DNA from: Trogon surrucura
Lineage: Eukaryota; Chordata; Aves; Trogoniformes; Trogonidae
Assembly (NCBI GenBank): GCA_020746105.1
Contig: CM036626.1
Location: 13,658,001-13,722,000, forward strand
Direction: 5' to 3'
DNA length: 64,000 nucleotides
Part shown: positions 12,301 through 23,895 of the stretch, piece by piece
Layout: each line of letters begins with the position of its first letter
How positions within the stretch are numbered: the first letter of the stretch is position 1
Made by a program: the position numbers and the translations under genes
The notes under the pieces: model-generated
What the model saw: only the letters and a program-made list of their open reading frames with translations
Databases searched by the model: none
What the model was told of the DNA's origin: nothing

Positions 12301-15047
12301 TGGAGACAGATGTAACTTACGGAGTATTTTATAAGGATTTTTTTTTTATGTGTCTATGTGTGTGTTTTTTTTAAAAAAAGGCAAAGGAAGAGTAACACCT
12401 TTTCATTTTCTCTTAACAGTTTGCTTCATCTGACTTCAATGCCCTTTGCCAAATCTTCATTTGCTTGGTTTTCCTATTTCTGTCCTTTGCTGTTAATAGT
12501 ATATATTTTGAAGAAGCTATTACTATCTGGATTTATCTATTAAAGTTGTTGTAGAGCAGTAAGTGGTGCTATTAGAGATGTTAATTCTTTCCTATAAAAT
12601 TACTAACACAAAACTATTACAAAGCGGAAGCTTTTACAAAAATTAGTTTTATACTTCTCACCACCTCGCTCCCAAAAAACATTTTTTCTTTTCAGGATCA
12701 GGTATGATGTGCCACTAGGCAGGGATACAGCTCAGAGAGGGCTATTACAAGTAATTTTCTGTCTGTGGGAAGGCCCAGTGTGACAAATGCAATTCTTCAT
12801 ACTTGAGCTGTTGGTGTTGCAAAATTTACTGTCAAAACCCAGTTCTGTGTCATTGACCAGAATTGTCACCTGCAAAGCCAAGGAAGAGATACGTGGTTTC
12901 TAGTGCAAGAAGCCAAGGAAACAATTGCTGTATTAGACCTCAGAACTATTAGCTTCTCCCGGGTTACAAATGGTGATAAAATACTTATTCAATAAAACAC
13001 ATGTAATCCAAAATGAGAAGTCTTCCCTACAGCTGTGTTCAAAGCATTTTGTGTGTACTGCCTGGCAGGGTTGGTCTGGCTTTCTTTTAACTGGTTGAAA
13101 TTACAATCGGTGACAGGGCCTCGGGAATCGCACTGTATGGCTGAGGTCTCTTTTTTTGGAAATAGAAACTTTTCCTAACTAACGGAGAGGATTCCTTTCA
13201 GGAGCAGAAATATGTACCTTTCATGATGTAAAAACAAAAAAATACTAATGACAGTGTTAAATGTTCAAGTGTGGCAAACTCATGAGAACCCAAGGAGAAT
13301 GTAATTGGTGCTTAGCTGCATTTCTCCTGCAATAATGTTTTTAACATTGTGGTTGTTTTTTACTGTAGTGGGCTAGAAAGAAATGACAGGTAGTTATTTT
13401 CACTATTTGCTGTTTCTATGGAAACCCAGTGTTTGCAGTAACAGTCTTACTGTAAGCTCTGTAATCCTCCCCTGGGGCTTCTAGCCAATGTGGTAACTTA
13501 ATAATTCATGAACATTAAGCCTGAATTTGCTGGGAAGCAAACTGTGTTGCTCGGATCTGTTTTCTCAGAGCCAGATTCATTTCCCTCACAGATTTAGTGT
13601 TCTTTTCTCTAAGATGTCTTTGTGAAATACACTTCATAAACCAAAGCAGTGTGCTTTTCCTCACTTGTTGAAATGGGGGTTACTGCAGAACTGCTGGATA
13701 AGGCAGCTGGTGAAAGGGCTCCTCTCCTTCCCCTGCAAAAGAAAAAGGGAAAGAAACAAACACGTACTATGAGCACATACCTGAAAAGGAAGATTTTAAA
13801 TAGTCTGTGAATCATTGTTCAGACAATGTGCAAACAAAGTTCAGCAGAGGAGATCTTTCTGTCTCAGGAGTTTGGGAGTTACCGCTATCGACAGTGGATT
13901 GCTCAAATACCGCTGCGCCGTGGAGTCCAGTGTTCGCTCCTGGTTTACATTATAAATGGGAATTGAGTTCTTTGCAAACACGGCATCGTTCTGTACATAC
14001 GCTTTGACCTGATCCGATAGCTGAAGACTCATTCTGTGGAGCGCTGGGAGATTTTATTATTAGGTGGCTCTTACAGCAGTTCTAAGGACTTACTTTTTTT
14101 TATTTATTTTTTTTTTTTGAGAGAGAGAATGAGCAAAAATTAGCAACTCTAAAAGGTAAATCTGATTAACAGAAGATAAGGTTGAGAAGGTTTTTACAGA
14201 GGATACTCCTAGACAGGCTGCAAACAAATTTCTTAATCATCTCAAGAGTTCTGCCTTTTAGAGTATGATGGATGATGGCAACATGGAGATGCACTCTGAC
14301 ATATTTTCACAAAAGGGAAACTTTATTAGAAGTATTTTTGATATTTCCACAAAGCAGTATTTACAAAGGACTTGAACTGTTAGAAGAAGCCTAAATTATT
14401 TACCATTTGATGATAACTTCACTTTTCCATTTTTTCACTTAGGTGTCACAAGCAGTTGTACTTCATTAGAAACCCTTTTGTGTCGTGCTTAAATTATCTT
14501 ACATCAGAAAAATCAACCTGATGTTTATGCCAATGGCAAATGAGTGAAATGTCGATATACACTTATACTTTTTTCAGGAACATGAGACCACCTGGATGAA
14601 AATTCAGAAGTCCTGACCTGAACTTTGTTTCCTTTTTAGAAAGTTTCTGTAGGGTCTTCTTGAAAGCATCAGGATACGATGCTGTCCTGTAGTGACCGTT
14701 TTGATCACTGAGCATAGTAATGTTTTTGCAGTTGACAAACAAGATTTTGATGAATTTGGAAATGGAATGAAAATGAAATTCTGTGTTTTCCCTGATGTGT
14801 TGTATAAAGTTGTACAAGCAAATATGAGAAACCTTGTATTGTTATTGTTAACTGTATTGCAGGATGCAGCACATACGGGAGGCTGGGGCCATACAGACAG
14901 GTTTTTCTCTCTGCCCCCACACAGGCAACTGGGGAGCAATAATTGCTTTCCTGAAAAACTAGCTAATGCTGCTGCTTTGGGGCTTTAGAACTTCTGGTAT
15001 ACTGGTTCATAGAATCATAGAACAGTTCAGGCTGGAAAAGACCCTTG

Positions 15048-15485
15048 GGCCACAAAGATGGTGAAGGGAGTGGAGCATCTCCCTTATGAGGAAAGGCTGA
15101 AGGAGCTGGGTCTCTTTAGCTTGGAGAAGAGGAGGCTGAGGGGTGACCTCATTAATGTTTATAAATATGTCAAGGGGGAATGTCAGGAGGATGGAGCCAG
15201 GCTCTTTTCAGCGGCGTCCACTGGCAGGACAAGGGGCAATGGGTGGAAGCTGGAACACAGAAGGTTCCAGAAAAATATGAGGAAAAACTTTTTTACTGTG
15301 AGGGTGACCGAGCACTGGAACAGGCTGCCCAGGGAGAGTGTGGAATCTCCTTCTCTGGAGACATTCAAAACCCGCCTGGACGCGTTCCTGGGCGCTCTAC
15401 TGTAGGTGGTCCTGCTCTGGCAGGGGGGCTGGACTAGATGATCTTTGAGGTCCCTTCCGACCTCTAACATTCTGTGATTCTGTGA
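15048..15485 (+). mobile_element. CR1 LINE 3' fragment, + strand, inserted into an older CR1
   Basis: Starts at GCCACAAAGATGGTGAAGGG and retains an open frame (15058-15405) for the C-terminus of CR1 ORF2: [60 protein letters not shown], and the typical end [13 protein letters not shown]. The 3' UTR follows (CTGGACTAGATGATCTTTGA) with the tail ATTCTGTGATTCTGTGAT at about 15485. The long open frame suggests it is younger than the host CR1. It is a 5'-truncated, non-autonomous relic. Confidence 0.9.
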
Positions 15486-15498
15486 TCATCAAGTCCAA

Positions 15499-15538
15499 CC
15501 ACTAACCCTACACTACAACCACTAACCCTACACTACAA
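15499..15538. repeat. 2 x 20-bp tandem duplication inside CR1
   Basis: The unit CCACTAACCCTACACTACAA occurs twice back to back with no mismatch. It probably arose by slippage within the older CR1 copy. Confidence 0.9.
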
Positions 15539-16015
15539 GTTCACCCCTAAACCATCTCATCCAACACATCCAGGGATGGCGACTCAACCACCTCCCTGGG
15601 CAGTCTATTCCACTGTCTGACCACTCTTTCTGTGAAGAATTTCTTCCTAATGTCCAGCCTAAACCTACCCTATTGCAACTTGAAACCATTCCCAAAGGCA
15701 GTGTATGCCTCAGCAAGTGTGCCTTTGCCTTAAGTAGCTGTAATGTGTTCAAATCCTGTGTTTCGTATATACACATTATTTTGGTGGTGTTGCATCATGA
15801 ATATGCACCAATGTGATGTTTTCACATGCAGAGTACTTGCTATTAAAAGTCTTCTGTGCTATTCCATGTAACTTTATCCAGATCAATGAGTACTATTTCA
15901 TATGCTTTGGGAATAAAAAAAATAGTGCATGTTTAAAAAAAATCTTCCTCTATTTTTTATTGAAGTGTGTACATGAAACTCTTGTTTATTTTATTTAATA
16001 TTGTTTGCTTTTTAG

Positions 16016-16097
16016 TGAGAGGTTTATGGTGAGGTTAAACAAGAACGGAGGTCCGAGGAATCCGGAGAAGATAGATCGAATGTGTGCGCTTTTCACA
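16016..16097 (+). CDS. DOCK3: DOCK3 exon c (82 nt)
   Basis: The acceptor TGCTTTTTAG ends at 16015 and the donor GTACGT starts at 16098. The first base completes the serine codon begun in exon 2826-2980. It then reads ERFMVRLNKNGGPRNPEKID and RMCALFT, ending in phase 0. This matches the DOCK-B motif ISERFxxRLNxNGxPxxPxKxERxC, in which DOCK4 has ERFFLRLNRNGLPKAPDKPE. Together with the next exon it forms the block before DHR-1. Confidence 0.95.
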
Positions 16098-19000
16098 GTA
16101 CGTGTCTGTTCCCTTTCTTCTTCCCTTACAGTAGTATGTTTGTAGATGTAGTCACTCCAAGGGGAAAATAAACCAGTTCATCCTTTCCAGTATATTGTGT
16201 AGAATGGAAGTACTTTCTAACTTTTGATATGGTTATAACTAAATGTTAACATAAGAAAATGGATGTGCTTTTAAATTATATTTATGGCTAAGTAAAAATT
16301 CTGAGGTACTTCCTTTTCAGCGCGTTTGCTGTTGCTTATAGTTTGAAATTTTGAACATTTTCATTGCATGCACTGTGCTTTTTGATAACTGGGCATAGGA
16401 AAAAACAACATTCACCTGAATCACCTAGAGCAAGGCACTTCTTTGTCAGAATCTTAAGTTAGAAAAAACAACTTCAACAACACACATGTGCACGCAGAGA
16501 AGAGAAAGTTCTCCAGAGAGATTTTTATGACCTGTTCAAGAGACCCTGCAGTAGCCCCAGGTAGATGATACAGCAGTAGGCTCTCAGATCAGCAGCAAAG
16601 TGTGTGTGATGGAACAGAAAGACTGGGATGTGCTGCAGAAGCAGCAGCCACGTTGAACCACAGAGAGTTGGTTGTAATCGAGGAAACACTGTGACTTCCT
16701 AAGTTTCTGTGGCAGGTCTGTGCAAATAGCTACCCTGTCCTGACGCAAAGCAGATACGACCAACTGTACCAGCAGTCTTTAACCATCGGTGCCAGAAAGA
16801 CAGGATAAGTACTATCCGTCTGTGATTCCTACCAGATGATAACTCCATTGGGAGTGAAATAGCCAGCGAAGATTTACTTCCTTTTAATTCTTCACACTCT
16901 CCTCTCACCTAACTGCCTTCTTTTAGGGTTTTGGTTATGCCAAAAGAGTAGTTTCAAAACTTGGGCTTTAATATCCGTTCTGCGCTGGTCTTAAATTCTG
17001 TTAAAAATTGCCTCAGCGTCATGTGTTAGACATGATTTTATCTGTCACTTCTCAGAAGGAATATGGAAATCGAGAGACGCTGGAAGTTAACAGCTCATCA
17101 CGAAGAACTGTAGGAAATTTCAGATCCCAAGTGTGATAAACACCTTCCGTCGTGACTCACCTTTAGCTAGTGCACATGCTAGAAGCTCCGACAAAAGTAT
17201 TTTTACCTTCAGTGAAGAAAAGAGATGGCACACAGCTTTGGTATAAGCTTTAGTTCTGGCAGTGACACCCTCTAAGGTCAAGCAGGGCTAGATGCTGAAA
17301 TAGGCATGATTCCCAGCACCGTTCCCTTCTCTCCTTTAAGAAGATGGCTGAATTTCTGCTCTTAAGGAACAGAGTATGTCCAGCCAGATGTAGGGATACT
17401 CAGTTCTACCTCCGTCTGGATGTGAGAGATGCAGGTCAATCCAAAAAAGGCACTGACATTGATGCTGCCATCAGTGAAGTGCTACCAGCTGATGAAACAT
17501 TAGCAGAGGTGACAATGTCTTGGTATTGCCATTGGCCCTGATGGTTCCACTGTTGGTGACTCAAAATCAAGTATCTTTCTCTTCTAAGAAAGAGGCGGCC
17601 AGGGAGCGAGCTTCCGCACTGCTGTCTGGATCATGCAGAAAGGTTGAGTGTAAGATTAAGAATTGTTTTAAGGATTATTTCCAACGGACAGCACAGACTG
17701 GTTTGTATCAAGTTTGGTGCTCTCTGGCATCTTAAAAAGATTATCTCCATCAAACCTCTCCATCTATACCGATGCCACATTACTTAGGGTCACATAACAA
17801 CTGTCGTGTTTCACACTGACTTGTTCTGGTGACCAGCAAACCAGCCTTTACGCACTTTCAAAAATACAGAAAGAACAATGATGTGCTACGGCCAGGGGAA
17901 TGCATACCAGCTGCAGCAGGTGCCTTCTGCGTATTAGGACAGGGACTAGCCTAGTCTAGAAGAGGCCAGCCCCAAGTTTTGCAGCCATGTGCCACTGCCT
18001 AGCATCTGTACTTCTGACCAGAGATCACTCCCAAGCTACTTCTCTGTTGAGCCATACAAAACCACCAGAGATGCCGCAGAGTCAGCTCTCCGAGGTGCTT
18101 AGACTTGTTGTCTGCCACTCTCTGTGCTAGAATGTCTGTGCTGCATAATAGGAATTACGACAATTGGAAAAGTTATCTGAAAAAAAATGCACATTCTGAT
18201 GCAATATGTTTCATCAGTGTATTCCAAGAGCTTTCCAAAGTACGTCACAAAGGAGCAACAAATAGTAGCTTTTTGAATAACCCTTGTATCTGCAATGGTT
18301 CTACGTTATCATAATTTCTTAATTATGAAATGATTCCAAAGACAGTTCTATGATTTTCAGGTTTCCTTCCAAGCTTGTGATAGTCTTGACTTTAAATCTA
18401 TGTATTTATTTCCTTGCCCTCCCCCATCACTCGACAGTATCTTTCTAAAATTCTAATCTTTCCCAGAGGCATAAAGGCCCATATCTTAGATAATTCAAGG
18501 TATTCCTGTCTTTTCCTGCTAGCTCTGTTGCTTCTAGAGCTTCAGCTGTCTCCTTGTGTAAGAAATCAAAATTACTTAGGTTTTGGGTTTAGATCTGCTG
18601 TCATAGCATATCAAAGGTGAGAAACTGCTTCCTCCTAAGATTAAAGCTCACTCAAGCAAACCTCAACATTTCTGTGTCTGTTGTAAGAGTGCTATTTGTG
18701 TTAAATACCTTAGTGGCCTATGAGGTTAGCAACTGGATGTGGTAAAGCTGCTCAAATAACTACTTAGTGGTAGTCAAGTATTCCTGATTCCACTATTGTG
18801 GGAGTGTTGATGTTTGGGGAGTTTTTTTATGTATAAGTAGACCTTTATAGAAACTAGTATCGTAAAGAAATAGTAATTACCACAGAGTAACTCTTTTCCA
18901 TAACCAGTATGGGGGAAAGAAACATGAGGCATGATCTTCCAGAAAGTCGTGTAATTGGAATTATTATGAAATTGTTTGTCGACCAGTATCATTCATTAAG

Positions 19001-20799
19001 CTCACAAACATGTGGGAAATAAACCTGCTACAGATGCGGTGTTTAGAACACCTTTTGGGAAATTGATTTATTTTTATTACTTGCAAACAAATAATAAATG
19101 TAGTTTGTCCTCCTCTGGATCTTATGTCGTGTGCATGGATTCTCTGCAGGGACGTTATCTGAAGACTTCCTCACAGGAGTTGGGGCTTTTGATTGTTTGG
19201 TCCAAGTCATAGTAAGGATTTTTTTCCCTGTAAAAAGCCTCTGCTGTACAAAAGGAAATACAAGGCCATCTGGGACCACATTTTTTGTCTTTTGACTGTG
19301 ACACGGTATATTTTTTTGTGAAATTGAAAAGCAACTGAAGTGTGAACCCATCAATATGTGCGTGCCCTACCATTTCCTGATATTTTGACAGCTGCCCTTT
19401 GAAAAAGTAGTTCTCTAAATTGCTTTTAATTAGAACTGGTAATCTGATAGTATAATAAAATTCACCCTGTTGAATCATAGATACTTTAAAAAATTTGTTA
19501 CTCCCTAGAGTATCAAGTATTACCTCCAAGATTTTTTTTGCTTTTTGAAACGTATTGTCAGGCACTACTGAGATTAAAGCTGTGTCAAATCCCTTCTTAT
19601 TGTGGAGCTTCAATTTCTCCAAGACATGCAAGTTAAAGCCTACCATATGCTACACTGCTGTGTTAGGCGATGAAGGAAGCCTGGAAAGTATGTTCCCTTA
19701 TTCATGCAGCCGCAAAATAAGACTTGAAGAGAAAATGCTAAGGAAGATTTATATAGCTTAATTCTTTGGCTTCTGAGAGCCGTGATCTGCTAGCTGATGA
19801 GCATACCAAGCAGCGTGTTTGCAACTCTTTGCACATGCTGCCCAGGGAGATACGGTGTTCCTTTTAAACGGAGTAGGAAGATACAGCCATGAACGTATTC
19901 CTTGCCTGCTGTAATTTAGCAATATAACGCTATTTGAAAGAGGCTGAAACTTCTCCTTAGAATAAATTCTCTTTATGCCCAGTTCTCAGTCACTGTGCCC
20001 AGATTTTACTGTGCTATACATCACTGTAATCTGAACTTCAGTGTTCATGTGCATCACCATCATCATCTCAGTTGTTGCAATTTGATTTCTCTAGTTATGT
20101 GGGAAAGAAATTTGCTGTGTGGCTTAAAACCAAGAAGCATTTGGCTAAAATGGCCCTTTGAAGTCTCTGAGTCCTCTACCTTTTTCCGCTTTAGACTTCT
20201 GCTTGTTCTGAGAAATTGCACGTATCCACTCATAAAATTGAGATTAGTTCAGATGCAAGTCTTATCTCAATTCTGACAGTCATGATGCACATTTTGTATA
20301 GAACGTTTGTGTGAGACTAAAACTACATAATGAGAAGTGAAAAGCCAAAAAAGGAAAGCAGAAGTGAAGGAGCAGGGTTAGAGACAGGTCTGGGGCCGGC
20401 AATCAAGGGTGGGGCGAAGAAAGCCAGAAGGGGTTGCAGCTGAGATAATGTGGGTTTAAATTTCCTAAGTACATGTAATACAGTCTAGTAATATGTTTGA
20501 ATTAAGGATTAAATGAACATTTTAAATATTTGCCAGAATCCTGATACAGCATCACTAGTCAGTGGAGTCAGAATCTTTAATTTCTTTTCCTTTTGAAGAA
20601 CATTCCAAGCAAATATAATCATTCTAAACTTTATTTTTCTTGTCTGTAGATCAGAAATGATAATACTTTCTCTTATTTAAAGATGGAGGAGCTAAATGAA
20701 TGGAGAGTGTTACTGTGTAGTTGTCATTGTTCACTGACGTTTATTTTGGAAGTGAAATGTGTTCTTTTATTAATGTCTATATTTTTTTCATTCTTTTAG
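16098..20799 (+). other. DOCK3: DOCK3 intron, 4.7 kb
   Basis: No transposon could be recognised. An unremarkable - strand open frame of 163 codons (19155-19646) lies here; its composition is AT-driven and it resembles nothing I know. A T-rich acceptor-like site at 20649 is followed by an open frame up to the exon, but without a workable donor. Confidence 0.65.
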
Positions 20800-20860
20800 G
20801 ATCTCAGCAGCAAGGACATGAAGAGAGATTTGTACATAGTTGCCCATGTAATTCGAATAG
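20800..20860 (+). CDS. DOCK3: DOCK3 exon d (61 nt)
   Basis: The acceptor TTCATTCTTTTAG ends at 20799 and the donor GTACAG starts at 20861. It reads DLSSKDMKRDLYIVAHVIRI and one base of the following glycine codon (phase 1). This is the widely conserved DOCK motif FTDLxSKDxKRDxxxVxxxxRxG, seen also in DOCK1 (FTDLGSKDLKRD) and DOCK4 (FVDLGSSELRKD), and it fixes frame and orientation. Confidence 0.96.
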
Positions 20861-22623
20861 GTACAGTGTGATTTACTTGAGATGTATTGCTTGAAATATA
20901 TGTAATTAACAATGTTTTAACAGTATTTTTGAATACATGTTTTAATTAACTGACATACTGATTTAACCAGTTAGAAAGTTCAGTCATAGACTGTGCTTAT
21001 CTGCTAAGCTTGGTATTCAGACCATATGTGTTAGAGAGCTACTGATGGTTATTTAACAGTGATAATTTTTTTTTCTGTCTGAAACAAGATACTTCATTAA
21101 ATACCACATTTGGGGGAGGAGAGAGGAACTAAAAAGGCTTTTGTTTAATATTCCAAAATTTCAAATGATCTCTTTTTACTGATGATATATAGCTTGTTTA
21201 CAGGGCAGGACATCAGCATACCTGCCGATGCATGTTGAGTAAATCAGAGGCTGTGAGGCAAATATATATAAAGATCTGTTTTCTACCGTAGGAGTCTGTG
21301 GTGCTTCCAAGAATCCACCTTTGAGTTTAGGGAGATGCCTTTGAAAGAGCAGGGAAACTGTCAGATGTTCTTTCGACCTGCTAACACCAGAAAGGAGCAT
21401 TAGCAGCAATACCTGCCTGCTGGAAGCCCGTCAGGCTTGCAGCCCAGCATTTAGCAGGTTCTCTTGGCTGCTCGCCGGTAGCTATGGGAATGTGGATCTG
21501 AATGTGTCGTGCCCAGACCTGGCCCTGCCTAAGGAGAAACACCCTTCCTTGCTAATTCACTTGACTAGTCACCCTTTGTAAGAGTGAGTTTCTCTGACAA
21601 TACGGAGGCCAGGCTGGGCTTCATTAATTCTTGTTTGAAATTTGCAGTAGCAAGAAGGGAAAGTGTTTATGATTGAAGCTGAATTTAGAATGTGTCTTAC
21701 ACGGTGTAGTGCAGTGCTCAAAGTAGCTCACACATGGCTAGATGGATTTTTTTAGTCCAGCAATGTGTTGCAGTGAAGTGGCTGTGTGGCTTCCGGTATG
21801 TGAATTAAGTTGCTAAAATCCATTTTAGATGGAAGGTGTTGGATAGGAAAAACTCTAGGTAAAAAACAATTAGTTAGTAACAGGGAGATAAATGATTCTA
21901 AATTATGAATGTATGTACGTACTTTCATTAAGAAATTACCGAGTAGGTATTTTTACTTCTGCTAAGTACAACTCATTTAAAATATTTACACCTCATATGT
22001 TAACAGCATATAGCTGGAATAGCAGACTGTCTCTTCAGTTGTGTTACTCTAAACAACTGAGTAGTGCTATCTCCTGTTTTTCAGGTTTTCAGTTAACTGA
22101 AACATGGCTAGGTAGTGTTTGCAACAAAAGAGTGTTTGTCCCTTTTTCCAGCCCGTTCACTACTGGCATCCGTTACCAGCCGCAAATAGCTTTTCTGAAG
22201 TGTGGAAGTTCTGAAGAGTGTAGCAAAGCCACTGCTTTGTTTGAGCAGCTTCACACCTCAGTCCAAGACAAAAATGATAACTGACACAGTTGTAATATAT
22301 ACCCTTAAAGCAATTGTACAAAGTGAAAATTTGTGTAAATACTGGACTATACTGAAAGGACTACCGTGTATCTTGGTGTGGATGCAGAACGGTGTGTACA
22401 AGCTGCATTCTTGGCTCATGCAGCCGAGGATTTGCAGTCAGCCTGGCTGGATGCAAATGTGTGTCATGGAGCTGCAACTCAAAGATGGCCAGACATGATG
22501 CTGTTCTCTTTGCCTTTGAATGTTCCGTTAGCTAAATGAGGCGATGTGCCTTAATCAAAGTAGCCCAGTGGGTTGAAATTGACCTCTGGATTTGAAACAG
22601 TAGAATTAAAAAAAGGGAGAAAT

Positions 22624-23645
22624 TGTGGTGGGTTGACCTTGACTGGATTCCAGGTGCCCACCAAGCTACTCTACCCTCCCCTCCTCAGCAGGACAGGATA
22701 AGGAAGAAAATAAGATGGAAGAAACCTCATGAGTTAGGACAGAGTTAGTTTAATAAAGGAAAAGCAAAGGCCATGTGTGTAAGCAAAGGAAAACCAAAGA
22801 TTTATTCTCTACTTCCCATCAGCAGGCGATGTGCAGCCACTTCCCAGGAAGCAGAGCTTCGGTACACGTTGGGGTTGCTCTGACAGGCAAATGTCATAAT
22901 AACAAATATGTTCCTCTTCCTTTCTCTTAGCTTTTTTTGCTGAGCACACCCCATATGGTCTGAAACATCCCTCTGGTCAGTCTGGGTCAGCTGTCTTGGT
23001 TATGTCCCCTCCCAAGATCTTGCACACCCCCAGCCTACTGGGAGAGGTGGGGGGAATTAGAGCTATGAGGATGATTAAGGGACTTGAACGTCTCTCCTGT
23101 GAAGAGAGACTGAGAGAACTGGGGCTGTTTAGCCTTGAAAAGAGAAGGCCGAGAGGGGACCTTATTGATGTGTATAAATATCTGAGGAGTGGGTGTCAAG
23201 AGGAAGGGGCCAATCTCTTTTTGGTGGTCCCCAGTAATAGGACAAGGAATAATGGATATAAACTAGACATGAGGAGAAACTTCTTTACTGTGAGGGTGAC
23301 AGAGCCCTGGCACAGGCTGCCCGGAGAGGTTGTGGAGTCTGCTTCTCTGGAGACTTTCAAAACCTGCCTGGACACATTCCTGTGTGGCTGCCCCAGGGGA
23401 TCCTGCTCTGGCAGGGGGGTTGGACTAGATGATCTCTAGAGGTCCCTTCCAACCTCAAACATTCTGTGATTCCATGCCTGTTGGAGAGACAGCCTTGGCA
23501 CTGTGCGAGCACTACTCAGCAGAAGCCAAACCCCGGTGTGCTATCAACACCTTTTCTAGCTACACAAATACAAAGCACAGCACTGTGAGGGCTGCTGTGG
23601 GGAAAATTAATGCCATCTTAGACAGAAGTAGAGGAAAGACTGCAA
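22624..23645 (+). mobile_element. Solo LTR of an avian endogenous retrovirus, interrupted by CR1
   Basis: Starts with TGTGGTGGGTTGACCTTGAC and carries the bird LTR landmarks GGTGCCCACCAAGCTACTCT, CAGCAGGCGATGTGCAGCCA, ATCCCTCTGGTCAGTCTGGG and TCCCAAGATCTTGCACACCC. A CR1 occupies about 23057-23473. The LTR then resumes with TTGGAGAGACAGCCTTGGCA, CTATCAACACCTTTTCTAGC and GGGGAAAATTAATGCCATCT, ending diffusely near 23645. An AATAAAGG element sits near 22750. No gag, pol or env sequence flanks it, so it is a recombined solo LTR. Exact family and 3' edge are uncertain, and no clean target-site duplication was seen. Confidence 0.82.
23057..23473 (+). mobile_element. CR1 LINE 3' fragment inserted in the LTR
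   Basis: Starts near GAGGATGATTAAGGGACTTG and reads the C-terminal CR1 ORF2 signature [60 protein letters not shown] and FKTCLDTFL, followed by the 3' UTR (TTGGACTAGATGATCTCTAG) and ATTCTGTGATTCC. The frame stays open from inside the LTR (22996) to 23439, giving a chance LTR-CR1 reading frame. Because it splits the LTR, it inserted later than the retrovirus. Confidence 0.9.
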
Positions 23646-23747
23646 GCTGTAGTTGAAACTTGTCGTAGGTACGCATAATCAGAGGGATAACAGAATAGAA
23701 AAATGGCTGCACGTGAATCTAATGTTTTAAATTTCTGTTAATTTTAG

Positions 23748-23895
23748 GTCGCATGTTGCTAAATGATTCAAAAAAAGGGCCCCCTCATTTACACTATCGC
23801 CGCCCCTATGGCTGTGCAGTATTGAGCATCATGGATGTACTTCAGTCAATCTCTGAAATAAAAGAGGAGAAGGATTTTGTTCTCAAAGTTTACAC
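23748..23895 (+). CDS. DOCK3: DOCK3 exon e (148 nt)
   Basis: The acceptor TGTTAATTTTAG ends at 23747 and the donor GTGAGT starts at 23896. It completes a glycine codon and reads RMLLNDSKKGPPHLHYRRP, YGCAVLSIMDVLQS, ISEIKEEKDFVLKVY and two bases of threonine (phase 2). YRRPxGCAVLSI is shared with DOCK4. SISEIKEEKDFVLKVY is one of the segments separating this gene from DOCK4 (GETKDDLILKVY in my memory of that protein). Confidence 0.96.

Larger units (their letters stand above)
15006..15695 (-). mobile_element. CR1 LINE 3' fragment, - strand, split by a later CR1 insertion
   Basis: The element reads on the - strand. Its 3' tail (TCATAGAATCATAGAACAG on +) and GGCTGGAAAAGACCCTTG lie at 15006-15047. 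It is then interrupted by a + strand CR1 and resumes at about 15486 with ATCATCAAGTCCAACC, CATCCAGGGATGGCGACTC, CCTGGGCAGTCTATTCCA and TTTCTGTGAAGAATTTCTTC, ending near 15695. The two pieces join in the right order for one CR1. The resumed part contains a 20-bp direct duplication (15499-15538). Only the C-terminal end of ORF2 and the 3' UTR are represented, and they are broken. Confidence 0.85.
2981..16015 (+). other. DOCK3: DOCK3 intron, 13 kb, rich in old LINE fragments
   Basis: Largest intron in the window. It holds a decayed CR1/L3-like LINE (about 5560-6380), a short CR1 3' end (9243-9379), a nested pair of CR1 copies (15006-15695) and a possible stop-containing cryptic exon (7234-7311). 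A slightly GC-richer patch at about 11130-11290 matches nothing I recognise. The remainder is AT-rich with only short chance frames. Confidence 0.75.
20861..23747 (+). other. DOCK3: DOCK3 intron, 2.9 kb, carrying an ERV LTR with a nested CR1
   Basis: The 3' third is occupied by an LTR (22624-about 23645) split by a CR1. The rest (20861-22623) is AT-rich intron with a 130-codon chance frame at 21892-22284 and nothing else recognised. Confidence 0.75.

Noticed and set aside
15058-15405. 115-codon open frame as a host gene
   Set aside because: It is the C-terminal end of CR1 ORF2 in a truncated element.
20650-20751. Stop-free stretch after a strong acceptor just upstream of exon 20800-20860
   Set aside because: The only donor (GTGAAA) would leave an intron of 48 nt, which is too short, and no frame-compatible alternative exists.
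22996-23439. 147-codon open frame as a gene
   Set aside because: It starts in LTR sequence and runs into the CR1 ORF2 C-terminus; it is a transposon artefact.
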